Below are positions 1 through 8,337 of a DNA stretch of 21,333 bases, piece after piece. A program made the translations under genes and the position numbers. Below the pieces are notes generated by a model. That model was not told the origin of the DNA, searched no databases, and saw only the letters and a list, made by a program, of their open reading frames with translations. Origin of the DNA: Lenisia limosa. Lineage: Eukaryota > Breviatea. Position 1 is the first letter of the stretch, and each line of letters opens with the position of its first letter. The DNA is taken from positions 1-21,333 of the forward strand of contig LPNZ01008021.1 of assembly GCA_001655205.1 (NCBI GenBank). The letters are read 5' to 3'.

Positions 1-80
1 CCCTCTTTTTTTTTTTTCTGAAATTCAAGCTCACAGATTCCAGGTTTTTTGTTTCATGATTTTCCATTTTATCTCCCCAG

Positions 81-569
81 GCCAAACTAATGAGAAACGA
101 GAAAGTGCTGAGGAACCCAGGCTTGGTTGCCCTGCTTCTTGATGAAAGTGCCATTCCATCTCTCCAATGTTTGTTATATTGGTTAACAATGGCTGTATAT
201 CTAATAGTGACGGTATTAGTAATATCACATCATATTATGTAATGAATTGTGACAAGACCTTGTCTAACAACATTCCATCTTCGTGTCTCATAGTGAACGT
301 GTAAAGAGGCATGCACATACTTTTTCGAACAACATCTCATCTTTCCAATGTTTCTGCCTCTCTATATTTTCTCCAATTACTGCTGCAATAATGGCGGTTA
401 TTAATGCATTATCTCTTATAAGCCTGATGGTGTGGACGGGTCAGATTCAACCTTGTAGTATGGCTATGACTTTCCTACCTTGCAGTCTAATGTTATGTTG
501 TAACACAACTTAGGTTCTTCAAAAGTAAAGCGCAAGAAGCGCAAGGGGAAATCGCTGAAGGTTATGTAG
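81..569 (+). CDS. 3' end of an unrecognised plus-strand gene (two terminal exons)
   Basis: Two exons fit together. Exon 81-168 follows a strong pyrimidine-rich acceptor (tctccccag) and reads AKLMRNEKVLRNPGLVALL..., ending in phase 1 before a GTTTGT donor. Exon 514-569 follows an acttag acceptor, enters in the matching phase and reads CSSKVKRKKRKGKSLKVM before a TAG stop. The joined 47 residues are a helical segment followed by a very basic tail that could be a nuclear or nucleic-acid-contacting tail. The 5' part lies outside the window, so no family can be assigned. Reading exon 1 onward without splicing gives a hydrophobic stretch to a TAA at 240-242, a possible alternative end. The intron holds a second, imperfect copy of the exon-1 end (about 328-353) and one copy of a dispersed motif (421-460). 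The frames and phases are seen; the gene itself is inferred. Confidence 0.4.
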
Positions 570-1061
570 AGGCGCTGTGTTGTCTGGTCAGGTCTGTGTA
601 TTTATTTATTTCTCTTGTTCTAATGGAAATATCAGGACGAAGTTATCAATGACAAATATAAATTTCTTAATATCAGGCCGAAGCCGTACACACCGTCACA
701 CTTAACATAAGAAAATGGAGTATAATCAAATTTGCCTTGCAACTCTAAACAATTTGGGTACCACAGTGGAGGCATGAGTGAGGGTTTTGTGGCACCAAAA
801 CACTAAATTTCTCCATAAATTCTTGACATAGATAGTTTAAGTCTATTTCTGACACAGAAAAGCCAGCCTTATTAGTGATTAGTGCTATCTGAATCTTCAA
901 TATTGAAGCTATCTGATAACCAATCCACGTAGCCGAAATAAGACTGAAAATTCATATCAAATTAAAAAAAGATCTGTAATACTATTTAAATACACAACAT
1001 TGCAGCACTCTTAGTTTTTTCAACGAATGAACGCCTGGGAAATGAGAGAGAATGACACGGT

Positions 1062-1067
1062 TTTATT
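1062..1067 (-). terminator. Possible poly(A) signal (AATAAA) of the fibrinogen-like gene
   Basis: The minus strand reads AATAAA here, downstream of the proposed stop at 1312-1314. The hexamer is common in AT-rich DNA, so the support is position only. Confidence 0.25.
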
Positions 1068-1204
1068 CGGTCAAAAAAAAACATCACAGGCAAGTTTAAG
1101 CAGTGAAATGCAGTCCCAACTTGGTCACTTGTACAAAATATGACCAAGATTATCAATAAGGTCTGACCTTTTCACAAATATATTTGGTCATGAAAAAGAT
1201 TTAC

Positions 1205-1308
1205 TAGGTTCCCCTTACATGGTCCCAAAAAAGATTGTATATTGCAATAAAACCTAGACAAATATCGATAATTTACCAGCCTTTTTGTTACCATTGGGAA
1301 GCCCTAGT
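1205..1308. mobile_element. Hairpin (MITE-like) element, subfamily B
   Basis: The left arm (TAGGTTCCCCTTACATGGTC) and the right arm (ACCATTGGGAAGCCCTA) are imperfect inverted repeats. Between them lie the family's inner sequences: CCCAAAAAAGA near the left arm and AAATATCGATAATTTACC on the right. The arms belong to the type with a CCC/GGG-rich inner arm, also seen at 3497-3593 and 14974-15040. The element abuts the last exon of the fibrinogen-like gene. It has no coding capacity. Confidence 0.5.
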
Positions 1309-1311
1309 TAT

Positions 1312-4300
1312 TCAAATAGTCTTGTTCTGGAAGGTAGTCCCACAAACCTGCCAGTGTCCGCTTTTTGTGTTCATTGTATCGGAGATTGTGTTGCAGAGGA
1401 AGTAGCAGCTCTTGTTTTCGTGCTCCGCAGCAGCGTAGCGAGGACCCGTGGCTGGATAGTTAGAATTTTGGTTGGGCCAGAAAATGACTCAATTCCCCTC
1501 TCTAGAAATCATCCATATATTTCGATAAATCATCGATAGATTTATTTAAAAACTGCTCTCCTTTGCATTGTTCAAGCAAATAAGAAGCTTGGTATATAGG
1601 GTACAAAGTCCTTATAGATATAATGCTACAATGTTAACCCATATGATATCCATTAGTGATATGATCATAAGACCAACTTTTGAGCGGTCAAAATCACAAG
1701 AGTGGATATGAGGTATCATATCACTTCGTGGAAAATGATTGCTCACACGCGTGCAAAAAAACCAAGTGATTTGATATTCTTTGATTGCAGAGTCATTGTC
1801 ACAAAAAAACGACAATCCCAAAACCACCCGACCCTCTCACATGTTTTATAGAACGGAAATGAGTTAAGCGCCTGAGTTCCTTGGTTAGTGTACCCTAGGG
1901 CTGCAGTAGCGGGTAACTCAGCGGCATAATGCCCATCAAGAGCGGTGAAGGACTATTTGGTCAGAGGAAGATAACGGAGCGAGATTTGTATTATGTTATT
2001 ATACTAGGCCTCCGTGCAATTAACTATTTGAAGAAATTGAAAAATGTGAAATTAATATCATATATGTCGAGTTTATGTTACAGGTCTCACTTCAATTTTT
2101 TCAATTAATTTTCAATTGATTTCAAGGAGTATTATGATATCTTTTTGTATCATAAAACAAAAAAAAAAAACAGAGGGTATTGAAAATGTACAGCTCTCCA
2201 AGAAGATAAAAACCCCCAACAGAGGACAAGCCAGTGAAGAAGTCTCCTGTGCCGGTCTTCAAGTAGTTGATGTTGGTGGACGTTCGGAAGTGGATGTTCT
2301 CAATCGCCGCCGTACCCTGCAGTCATGAGTAGTGCTTCTTTTTGGCAGCAGGGATAATATACCAAAATCTAGTAAAATGTACGATCGGTAAACTTCCGAA
2401 ATATATCGAGTATCTAAATCAGATTGAAACCCTAGTTATGAAGGATTCAATTCACGCAAAAATGTCAAAATTTCTCAATTATCGACATTTCCACGGTTTT
2501 TCTGTGATAGCAGTTTTTTTCCAACATTGATTCTTAGAATAATTGAAAAAGAGAGACTCTGGCGAAGCCGCATACACCATCATGTTGAAGAGAAAACCCA
2601 CCTTGCAGTAGAACCGGACTTCGGTGAAGGGAAACTGTGACAGAAGGGACGGCGTTGCATGTCCCCATTCAGTCGGGAACTGGTATCCTGCGAGGATGAT
2701 ATATATAAAAAAAGAACATCAAAACTGCGCTGAACTCGAGGATTCACTAAGTCCCAATTCAGACTGGTTATCTGAATGAATCCATCATAAATATCGATAA
2801 AACAAACAAAAGACAAAACAATAAAAACACCAATATTGTTATTAAAATCTAGGGTACAAAAAATAATATACCAATAAAAAAACCCCAAAAAAATCATTAA
2901 TACTGAGAGGAAAACCTTTCCCAATAAGAGTACTTAATGATTTCCCTTACGTATTTAAATGTATAATAGATATTTTTGCAAAAAAAAAAAAACTTCTTGA
3001 AGTTGCCACACGATCCCTACCGTCATCACCAATTGTTCTCGAAGTGAAAAGCGGAAGGGAAGAGTTACGCGAGTTGTGGGGGTTATTGCCACCAGCCTGA
3101 GGGGTGAGAACTCGGGTACCAATTATCATACGAGTAGAAATGAGGTATCATATCACTGCGGGGAAAATGATTGTTCACATGTGTGAAAATGACCCAGAAA
3201 GATATGATAGATGTTCATTACGACCATATTATGATAGTAGTTCATACAAGCCCACCTTATGATAGTAGTTCATTACAAGCATCCAGGGGTCACTGAGGCT
3301 GAAATCACAATACGCTTGAATAGCACTCTACAAAGTAAAAACCGCATGAGACAAAAGAGGCACGGCATTTGAACGAAATAACAAACAAATAATCATAAAA
3401 ACAAACAAATAAAGCCGATTTATGAGGTTTTTGTGATCGATAAATAGTCTTTTTATGGGCCGTAGAACATACCAAAACAATCAAATGTAACCCAACTAGG
3501 GTTATCCTACAGTCCCAAAAAAGACCGAATTTCTCAATAAATCCTTGACAAATATCGATATAAGGTGTTTTTTCGGATAGTAGGGAAGCCCTACTCCCAA
3601 CCCACCTGCCCTGAAGGCTTGATCCAGTATAGGCCTGATGCCACCTCAACTGTAGGGTTAAGGAGACCACGGTTAGGGGATATGATGCCAAAAGAGCCAC
3701 CCGGATTGTAGGGTGAGGGTAAGGAGACTAAAGTGACATTGTACCTAGTTATAATAACCACCTTTTAGGGTTAGAATAAGGACCGAAAAAATGGCTTTGT
3801 TCCAATATATCCTCCCAACTATCCAACTATCCAAACAAAAAAACAAAAAAACAAAACAAAGAAAAAACAAAGAAACAAAAAAGGTGTGTGTCAAGGAAGT
3901 TGGCAAGGCGAGAGACGGCACGGGTGTCAATCCCTCTATTCCCCGACCTCAGACGATGTACGAAATTAATACACGGGGAAATGAACGAACTGAACTGCGT
4001 TTGGAATGTTTAGAATGAAATATTGTGTAAAACGGCCTCTTTACAGAAACCAAACTCAGCCAGTTCGCATTTTTTAGCTTATTAATCATTTCCAAGCTTA
4101 TTCGCAAGTACAAACTCAGCCAGCTTTCAGGTCAAGCTAAATCTTCTACGGAAGTTCCGGTTTAGTGCTCTCCCGGTATCTACAGGCTGACTCTGCGAGG
4201 TCAGTGGTCTTCATTCACCTCATGTAGTTTGAAATCCTTTCTGTTCTATCTACGCTTCGTTATTGCCTCGTATCATTGTTCATTGTTCTCCATTGGGTCA

Positions 4301-7300
4301 AATCTCTCATCTTATTGTCCATCCTTGGGTCAAATCTGGATCGGATTTTCTCTTGGGTCAACCCCGGGTCATTTCCCAGCCACCTCAGCTTCTTACAGCT
4401 CTCACACCCCGCAGATGACTGTCCTTTGGTGACATCCCACCAACAATAGCAAGCCCCCCCCTCAGGTCCAGCCCGTGCTTCAGTAGGCACTGCAGCCTCA
4501 ACTCAACAACAGGCCCAGGCCCAGCTGCCTCCCATTCAGCCTCTCAACAACCCCTGCAACAAGCCCCCCTTCTCAGGTCCAGGTTCTTCAAGAGCAGTAC
4601 TCCGAGCTCACCCTGCTGCTCACCCGCCTCCTCAAGAAGAGCGCTTCAGCAAGGGCTCCGACGAGGCTAATGAGGAGGTTATTCAGCATCGCCTTGCCAA
4701 CCCTATTGCTCTTCAGAGGGTCATTAAACAAGCGGCCAAAAACGCCACCTCGCTTGCCACCAAGGCTTTCCTTAACATTGCCCTTGAGTGCCTCAAGAAG
4801 CCCTTCGAGAAGCGTAGGATGACGCACCTCTTCGCAGACATCTTCGCAGTCCACGCCGTAGCCTCCGAAGGCGAGCTCGCGTCCGTCGCCACCATCGGCA
4901 TCCATTCGGTAAGGGACATGGAGCGTTTCAAGAACCAGGTGTCACAACTGGCGCTCCGCACCAAGTCCCATCCCCCCCGTCCTCTCCCTGATCGAGAAAA
5001 AAGGTCTATCCTCAATCACACTTTCCCGCACCGCGCGCAACAGGTTAGAGAGCCTTCGGGCTTTCCTTACCGCGCCCTAGTGGTCATCACAACTCGAAAT
5101 CTCCACCGACATTTCGGATCAGACATTTGCACCGACGCGGCCGGTTCAGGCCGCACCGGCGGTGTGCTGTTCAAAAGCGGTATCCCCACGAGATTTTTCA
5201 CCTCCACTACACCACCTGAATAGCCAATCCACACGGCCGAGGACATCGCTGTCCTCCAGGCTCTCACGCTGTTGCTCCCATCCTCTGCAACTCGCACGTC
5301 GCCCTTGGCTGCGATAACCAAGCGATAGTCGCGTCATGGCGCCAACGTCTGTCCAGGCACACCAAGACTGATGATATCATCCATCAGATAAACAACCTCG
5401 CCGTAAAACACAGAATCTCCCTGGAAATCAAGTGGATTCCCACCGAAAAGAACACCATTGCCGACCATTTATCTCGGAGTAACATCCCACACCCTGACTT
5501 AATCAGGGCCACCTCGGACATTGTCCACCAGCAACATGCCTCCCCGGATCTTCGCTGCCCATCATCACGCCCCCTCAAGCCTGCTCGCTCGCCCTCGCAA
5601 CGCATTTCCCCCTCGTCACACCTCCCACCAGCGCTGGAAAGCCTGGTCCCTCACGAAGCCCGTAACTTTCTGGCCGCCGTTTCCTCCGACATCGCTAAGG
5701 TCTCCATCACCTCGTCCACACTGAAGTACCAGGGTATCGCCCGAAGGTACGAGGCGCTGTGTTCCGCTGTGTTCCGCCCTCTGTATTTCGGCTTTCCTAC
5801 AAAAGGCACACCCAAGGCCGCCCCGCCCGACCGATCCACATTTCCTCCGGCCTCCTCGACCAACTCTTGGCAGCCTCCCGCGTTCGCCTCCTCTTCCTTG
5901 GTGCTCCCAAAAACCGCAAGGAGTTTTCCCCGTCACGCTTCTCCACTGTGGCCGACGTCCGCGTCGTTGCCTCAGGCGTCCCAGGTTTTCCAACGTTGGA
6001 CTAAAACGGATAAGTCCGCACCATTCATCATCCTCCTCCCAGCCAACCCTAACTCTAGCTCGGGCTTCCCCGCCATATACATACCTTTGACTAGTGGCTA
6101 AGCATCTCTTTGCCCTATGAAATCTCTGATACCCTCGCAACTTTCCATCGGTTATTTGTGTCGAGAGTTGTTTTCATAATGGAGTGTCATGTCTGTCACA
6201 TTGATTTGGGCCCTTGGGCCCGGGTACTGTATAAAAGAGGGGCACCCCAGGCCAGCAAGCAAAAAAACAAAAAAAACAAAAAGCAGTATAAAACTGTGGG
6301 GAAAATTGGAAAATTTATGAAACAAAAATTGCCCAAATAGAATGGGGGGGNNNNNNNNNNNNNNNNNNNNNNNNNNNNNNNNNNNNNNNNNNNNNNNNNN
6401 NNNNNNNNNNNNNNNNNNNNNNNNNNNNNNNNNNNNNNNNNNNNNNNNNNNNNGCCAGCGCCCTTATACCCCATGAAAATATTATTATACCTACAACCCT
6501 TTACCCTCCCAAAAAAAAAGAAAAAAAAAAAGAAAAAAAAAGAAAGAAAAGCACAAAGCATCATCCCAAATACAGTCATTATCCAATAGGCAGGTCTTGA
6601 CAGCATCACAAGATGGGCCACTTATGTCGGCACTAAAGCCGCACTGAAGGGGAGTGATGAGGAGGGGGAGATTGGACAATTTACGAAACAAAAAGGATGA
6701 TGCTGTTAAAGATGCCGAGGATGATGAAAGTGATTGATGTGATGATAATTGGGGTGAGGGTGATTGTAATGATGAAGGGGGNNNNNNNNNNNNNNNNNNN
6801 NNNNNNNNNNNNNNNNNNNNNNNNNNNNNNNNNNNNNNNNNNNNNNNNNNNNNNNNNNNNNNNNNNNNNNNNNNNNNNNNNNNNNNNNNNNNNNNNNNNN
6901 NNNNNNNNNNNNNNGTATGTGGGGTGACGATGCTGAAGATGGTTGTAAATGAAATGATACAAGAAAGGAATTATAATCACAGCCCATATTGAACCGTCAG
7001 TTAAAGTTCGCATGATGAACTGGGAATTAGAAAATAAAATAAGGTTACAAAGCCCAGTAGCACCAGTGATTGTGAACAGAATGTACAACTTTACCCCACC
7101 CCCCCGAAGGTGAGCAATATGAGGTAAAAACTGCCCCACATTTTTTTGATGGATTGCCCTGAGTTCGTCAATTTGCGCTTGAAGTCCTTCAATCTAATGG
7201 TCAAAAAGAGGAAAATACTAAGGGCTCCTGAGATTAATACTGTGAAGAAATTAATTGAAAAATTTAAAAGGAATGTGTCTGAAATGGAGTTTCATGGCAA

Positions 7301-7824
7301 TAGGTCTCATTTCAAATTTGCAATAATTAATTTCATGTACCTTAGAAATACTTCAACATTTAAAGCCCCAAGGAACGAGGGAGTGAATATCATTTATTGA
7401 GCAATGTTAACCCAATATCCACGAACATACCGTTTGTAAGAGATACTCAACATTGACCACTGAAGCGTTGTTGACAGGCTGAAGGCAGCCGGTCCCTTCT
7501 GGCAACCTATGGCAATGATCAGGTATAGTAATGATGAAAATGCTCGGGTATAATCATGACTGGTGATAAAAATTGGGTGAATTACTGAAATTCTGTTAGC
7601 ACCATTCACAACAAAACAAAAATTTTCTAACTATTGTAACTCAATGTTTCTTAATCGTTCCATGGAGATAAAATAAGATAGATCTGTTTGACATTGTCAA
7701 GGTGGATAGCTGAAAATGACTCTAAATATGCAAAACGAAATCTTTCAAGTATTTCAGCATACATTACATCTGCAGCAAAGCAGAAGGTGGCAAGAAATAT
7801 GAAAAAAACAGCAAAAATGGACAT
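1312..7824 (-). CDS. Secreted fibrinogen-like (collagen C-propeptide-like) domain protein
   Basis: Exons in transcription order: 7763-7824, 7431-7506, 7140-7193, 6555-6643, 3877-3935 (weak), 3606-3649, 3256-3327, 3021-3096, 2748-2771, 2602-2687, 2221-2316, 1841-1952 and 1348-1451, the last either reading on to a TGA at 1312-1314 or spliced at a GTTTGT donor. Phases agree at nearly all joins. The product is about 329 residues: a signal peptide (MSIFAVFFIFLATFCFA), a short coiled coil (IEGLQAQIDELRAIHQKN, about 47-64), a Cys-rich exon (about 65-93), then ASGLYWIKPSGQ (about 117-128), QAYCD, WMLVMNYYHK, FTEVRFYCK and FPFYK. The GLYWI-P-G, AYCD and W-LV order is typical of fibrinogen-like and collagen C-propeptide-like extracellular domains, which bind glycans or assemble matrix. 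The tail after FPFYK diverges from what I expect. The exact family, exon 3877-3935, the 3' edge of 6555-6643 and the C-terminus are uncertain. A retroelement relic lies in the 3936-6554 intron. Confidence 0.78.
1707..1757 (+). repeat. Dispersed repeat, copy 1 (partner at 3140-3190)
   Basis: Both copies share ATGAGGTATCATATCACT, then GGAAAATGATTG and TCACA before a GTG triplet, with a few substitutions. Both lie in introns of the fibrinogen-like gene in the same orientation. Confidence 0.6.
2004..2135 (+). mobile_element. Inverted-repeat element family C, degenerate copy
   Basis: It begins CTAGGCCTCCGTGCAATTAA and runs through a TTGAAGAAATT segment and a TCTCACTTCAATTTTTT segment. It aligns by eye with the reverse complement of the complete copy at 16135-16246. 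The right arm is eroded. It lies in an intron between exons 2221-2316 and 1841-1952 of the fibrinogen-like gene. Confidence 0.5.
3140..3190 (+). repeat. Dispersed repeat, copy 2 (partner at 1707-1757)
   Basis: It shares ATGAGGTATCATATCACT and GGAAAATGATTG with the copy at 1707-1757, and lies in the intron between exons 3256-3327 and 3021-3096. Confidence 0.6.
3226..3282 (+). repeat. Tandem duplication of an exon 3' end inside its intron
   Basis: The segment TTATGATAGTAGTTCAT occurs twice about 29 bp apart (near 3230 and 3257). The right copy is the 3' end of the fibrinogen-like exon 3256-3327 (it encodes NYYHK on the minus strand), directly before the GTGGGC donor. The left copy lies just inside the intron. 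Confidence 0.6.
3497..3593. mobile_element. Hairpin (MITE-like) element, subfamily B
   Basis: Left arm AGGGTTATCCTACAGTCCC and right arm GGATAGTAGGGAAGCCCTA are imperfect inverted repeats around AAAAAAGACCGAATTTCTC and AAATATCGATA, the inner sequence shared by the whole family. It lies in the intron between exons 3606-3649 and 3256-3327 of the fibrinogen-like gene. Confidence 0.6.
3834..3886 (+). repeat. (CA3-7)n simple repeat
   Basis: This is an irregular run of CAAAA-type units on the plus strand. A similar run occurs at about 6260-6290. On the minus strand it is a T-rich tract directly 3' of the weak exon 3877-3935, which makes that exon's donor hard to place. Confidence 0.6.
5131..5480 (+). 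pseudogene. RNase H domain of the retrotransposon relic
   Basis: The acidic motifs appear in order: TDAAGSGRTGGVLF, AEDIAVLQALTLLLP, then after a frame change NSHVALGCDNQAIVASWRQ and finally LEIKWIPTEKNTIADHLSRS. These match the D-E-D-D pattern of retroelement RNase H, which removes the RNA strand during reverse transcription. The in-frame TAG at 5221-5223 and the frameshift at about 5280 inactivate it. Confidence 0.7.
5615..6101 (+). pseudogene. Tyrosine recombinase-like fragment of the relic
   Basis: Directly after RNase H the frame reads LVPHEARNFLAAVSSDIAKV and then ITSSTLKYQGIARRYEALC, the look of the N-terminal core-binding helices of phage-type integrases (S-S-T-x-K-x-Y). Later pieces in other frames (LFLGAPKNRKEFSPSRF; KTDKSAPFIILLP) may come from the catalytic half, but no R-H-R-Y set can be read. 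A stop closes the frame at 6099-6101. Confidence 0.5.
6230..6237 (+). promoter_or_regulatory. TATA-box-like TATAAAAG
   Basis: TATAAAAG follows the GC-rich stretch GGGCCCTTGGGCCCGGGTAC. It lies about 130 bp beyond the last readable part of the retroelement relic, so it may belong to the relic's terminal repeat or to nothing. There is no coding sequence close downstream on the plus strand. Confidence 0.25.
6290..6350 (+). repeat. Dispersed repeat D next to an assembly gap, copy 1
   Basis: It contains AAATTGGAAAATTTATGAAA, then CAAAAATTGCCCAAATAG and a G run that enters the gap 6351-6453. The same module occurs at 6663-6697 and 14640-14722. Confidence 0.6.
6663..6697 (+). repeat. Dispersed repeat D, copy 2
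   Basis: G run, then AGATTGGACAATTTACGAAA and CAAAAAGG. This is a variant of the module at 6290-6350 and 14640-14722. It lies directly upstream (minus strand) of the Cys-rich exon 6555-6643 of the fibrinogen-like gene. Confidence 0.5.
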
Positions 7825-8337
7825 TTCTGCCGGTAAAAGTGGAGATTGTCCAAGGAGATGACTCAGCAATACAGAAATGTTTGTAGATGGCTTGAATATG
7901 GGAATAGTTTGGGAATATGGAGCACCCGGTTGCCGCACTTCCTCTTTGTCCAAAATCACCGCTGCCGCCGCTGCCCTCCTCTTTTCATCACATAAAGCCT
8001 AGCAGAGTATGTAAATATAGATATAATGTTATAATTGTACTACTGGCTGAAAATCTGTGGATCTGATAAAACAAGTGTGATGACAACGCCAAATACGTCA
8101 CAAGAGAAGATAGAAGAGAGATAAACACAATACAGTATTGATATATAAGCGAATCGAAATGGACGTTGATACTCTGCTGAGAAGGGGAATGTTTGCTTGG
8201 GCTTGGGCTTTTGATTTTTCTATTAAGAAAGGGTGTGTGTGCTTGGGTTGTGTTTCATGTGCTGAGAAGAGGGTGTTTGCTTGAAGCCCAGATACCGAGT
8301 ACGTATTTATGTTACCAGGTTCCCTCGTGTCCAAAAG
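7825..8337. promoter_or_regulatory. Shared 5' region of a divergent gene pair
   Basis: About 510 bp separate the ATG of the fibrinogen-like gene (minus, 7824) from the ATG of the ankyrin gene (plus, 8338). A TATATAAG lies at 8142-8149 on the plus strand. A direct repeat (TGCTGAGAAG followed by TGTTTGCTTG) occurs at about 8175-8200 and 8260-8285. No coding exon is evident. The minus-strand frame stays open upstream of 7824, so the signal-peptide ATG was chosen on protein grounds. Confidence 0.4.

Larger units (their letters stand above)
570..1311. other. Intergenic region between two convergent genes
   Basis: No convincing exon is seen on either strand. The stretch holds one copy of a dispersed CCGAAGCCG motif (672-708), a weak trace of the hairpin family (about 783-860), a complete hairpin-like element at its right end (1205-1308), and a TTTATT at 1062-1067. 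On the minus strand that is an AATAAA about 250 bases beyond the proposed stop of the fibrinogen-like gene, so it may be that gene's poly(A) signal. Confidence 0.4.
4455..6101 (+). pseudogene. Decayed tyrosine-recombinase retrotransposon (DIRS/Ngaro type)
   Basis: This GC-rich block stands out from the AT-rich surroundings and carries fragments of one plus-strand polyprotein in shifting frames. A Pro/Gln-rich part (about 4455-4600) is followed by a helical gag-like part (about 4630-5000; EEVIQHRLANPIALQRVIKQ), then an RNase H domain (5131-5480) and the start of a tyrosine recombinase (about 5615 on). I see no YxDD reverse-transcriptase motif; the gag-like part runs almost directly into RNase H, so an internal deletion is likely. 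Frame changes and an in-frame TAG (5221-5223) show it is dead. The RNase H end IPTEKNTIADHLSR followed by a recombinase-like region is the order expected of DIRS/Ngaro elements. It lies antisense in an intron of the fibrinogen-like gene. Confidence 0.68.

Noticed and set aside
2580-2924. 114-codon hydrophobic minus-strand frame
   Set aside because: It overlaps the true exons 2602-2687 and 2748-2771 in another frame and is mostly intronic T-rich DNA.
3305-3700. 131-codon open frame on the minus strand
   Set aside because: It reads through a hairpin element and crosses two real exons (3256-3327 and 3606-3649) in mixed frames, so it is a chance frame.
5616-6140. 174-codon Arg/Gly-rich minus-strand frame
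   Set aside because: It is antisense to the GC-rich retroelement relic, where stop codons are rare; it shows no domain pattern.
6991-7034. Possible exon of the fibrinogen-like gene (FIMRTLTDGSIWA after an attcccag acceptor)
   Set aside because: The acceptor is good but no donor with G at +5 follows, and the neighbouring exons join in phase without it.
7146-7400. 84-codon plus-strand Lys-rich frame
   Set aside because: It is antisense to the coiled-coil exon 7140-7193, whose minus-strand splice sites and phase fit its neighbours; the plus frame lacks splice context.
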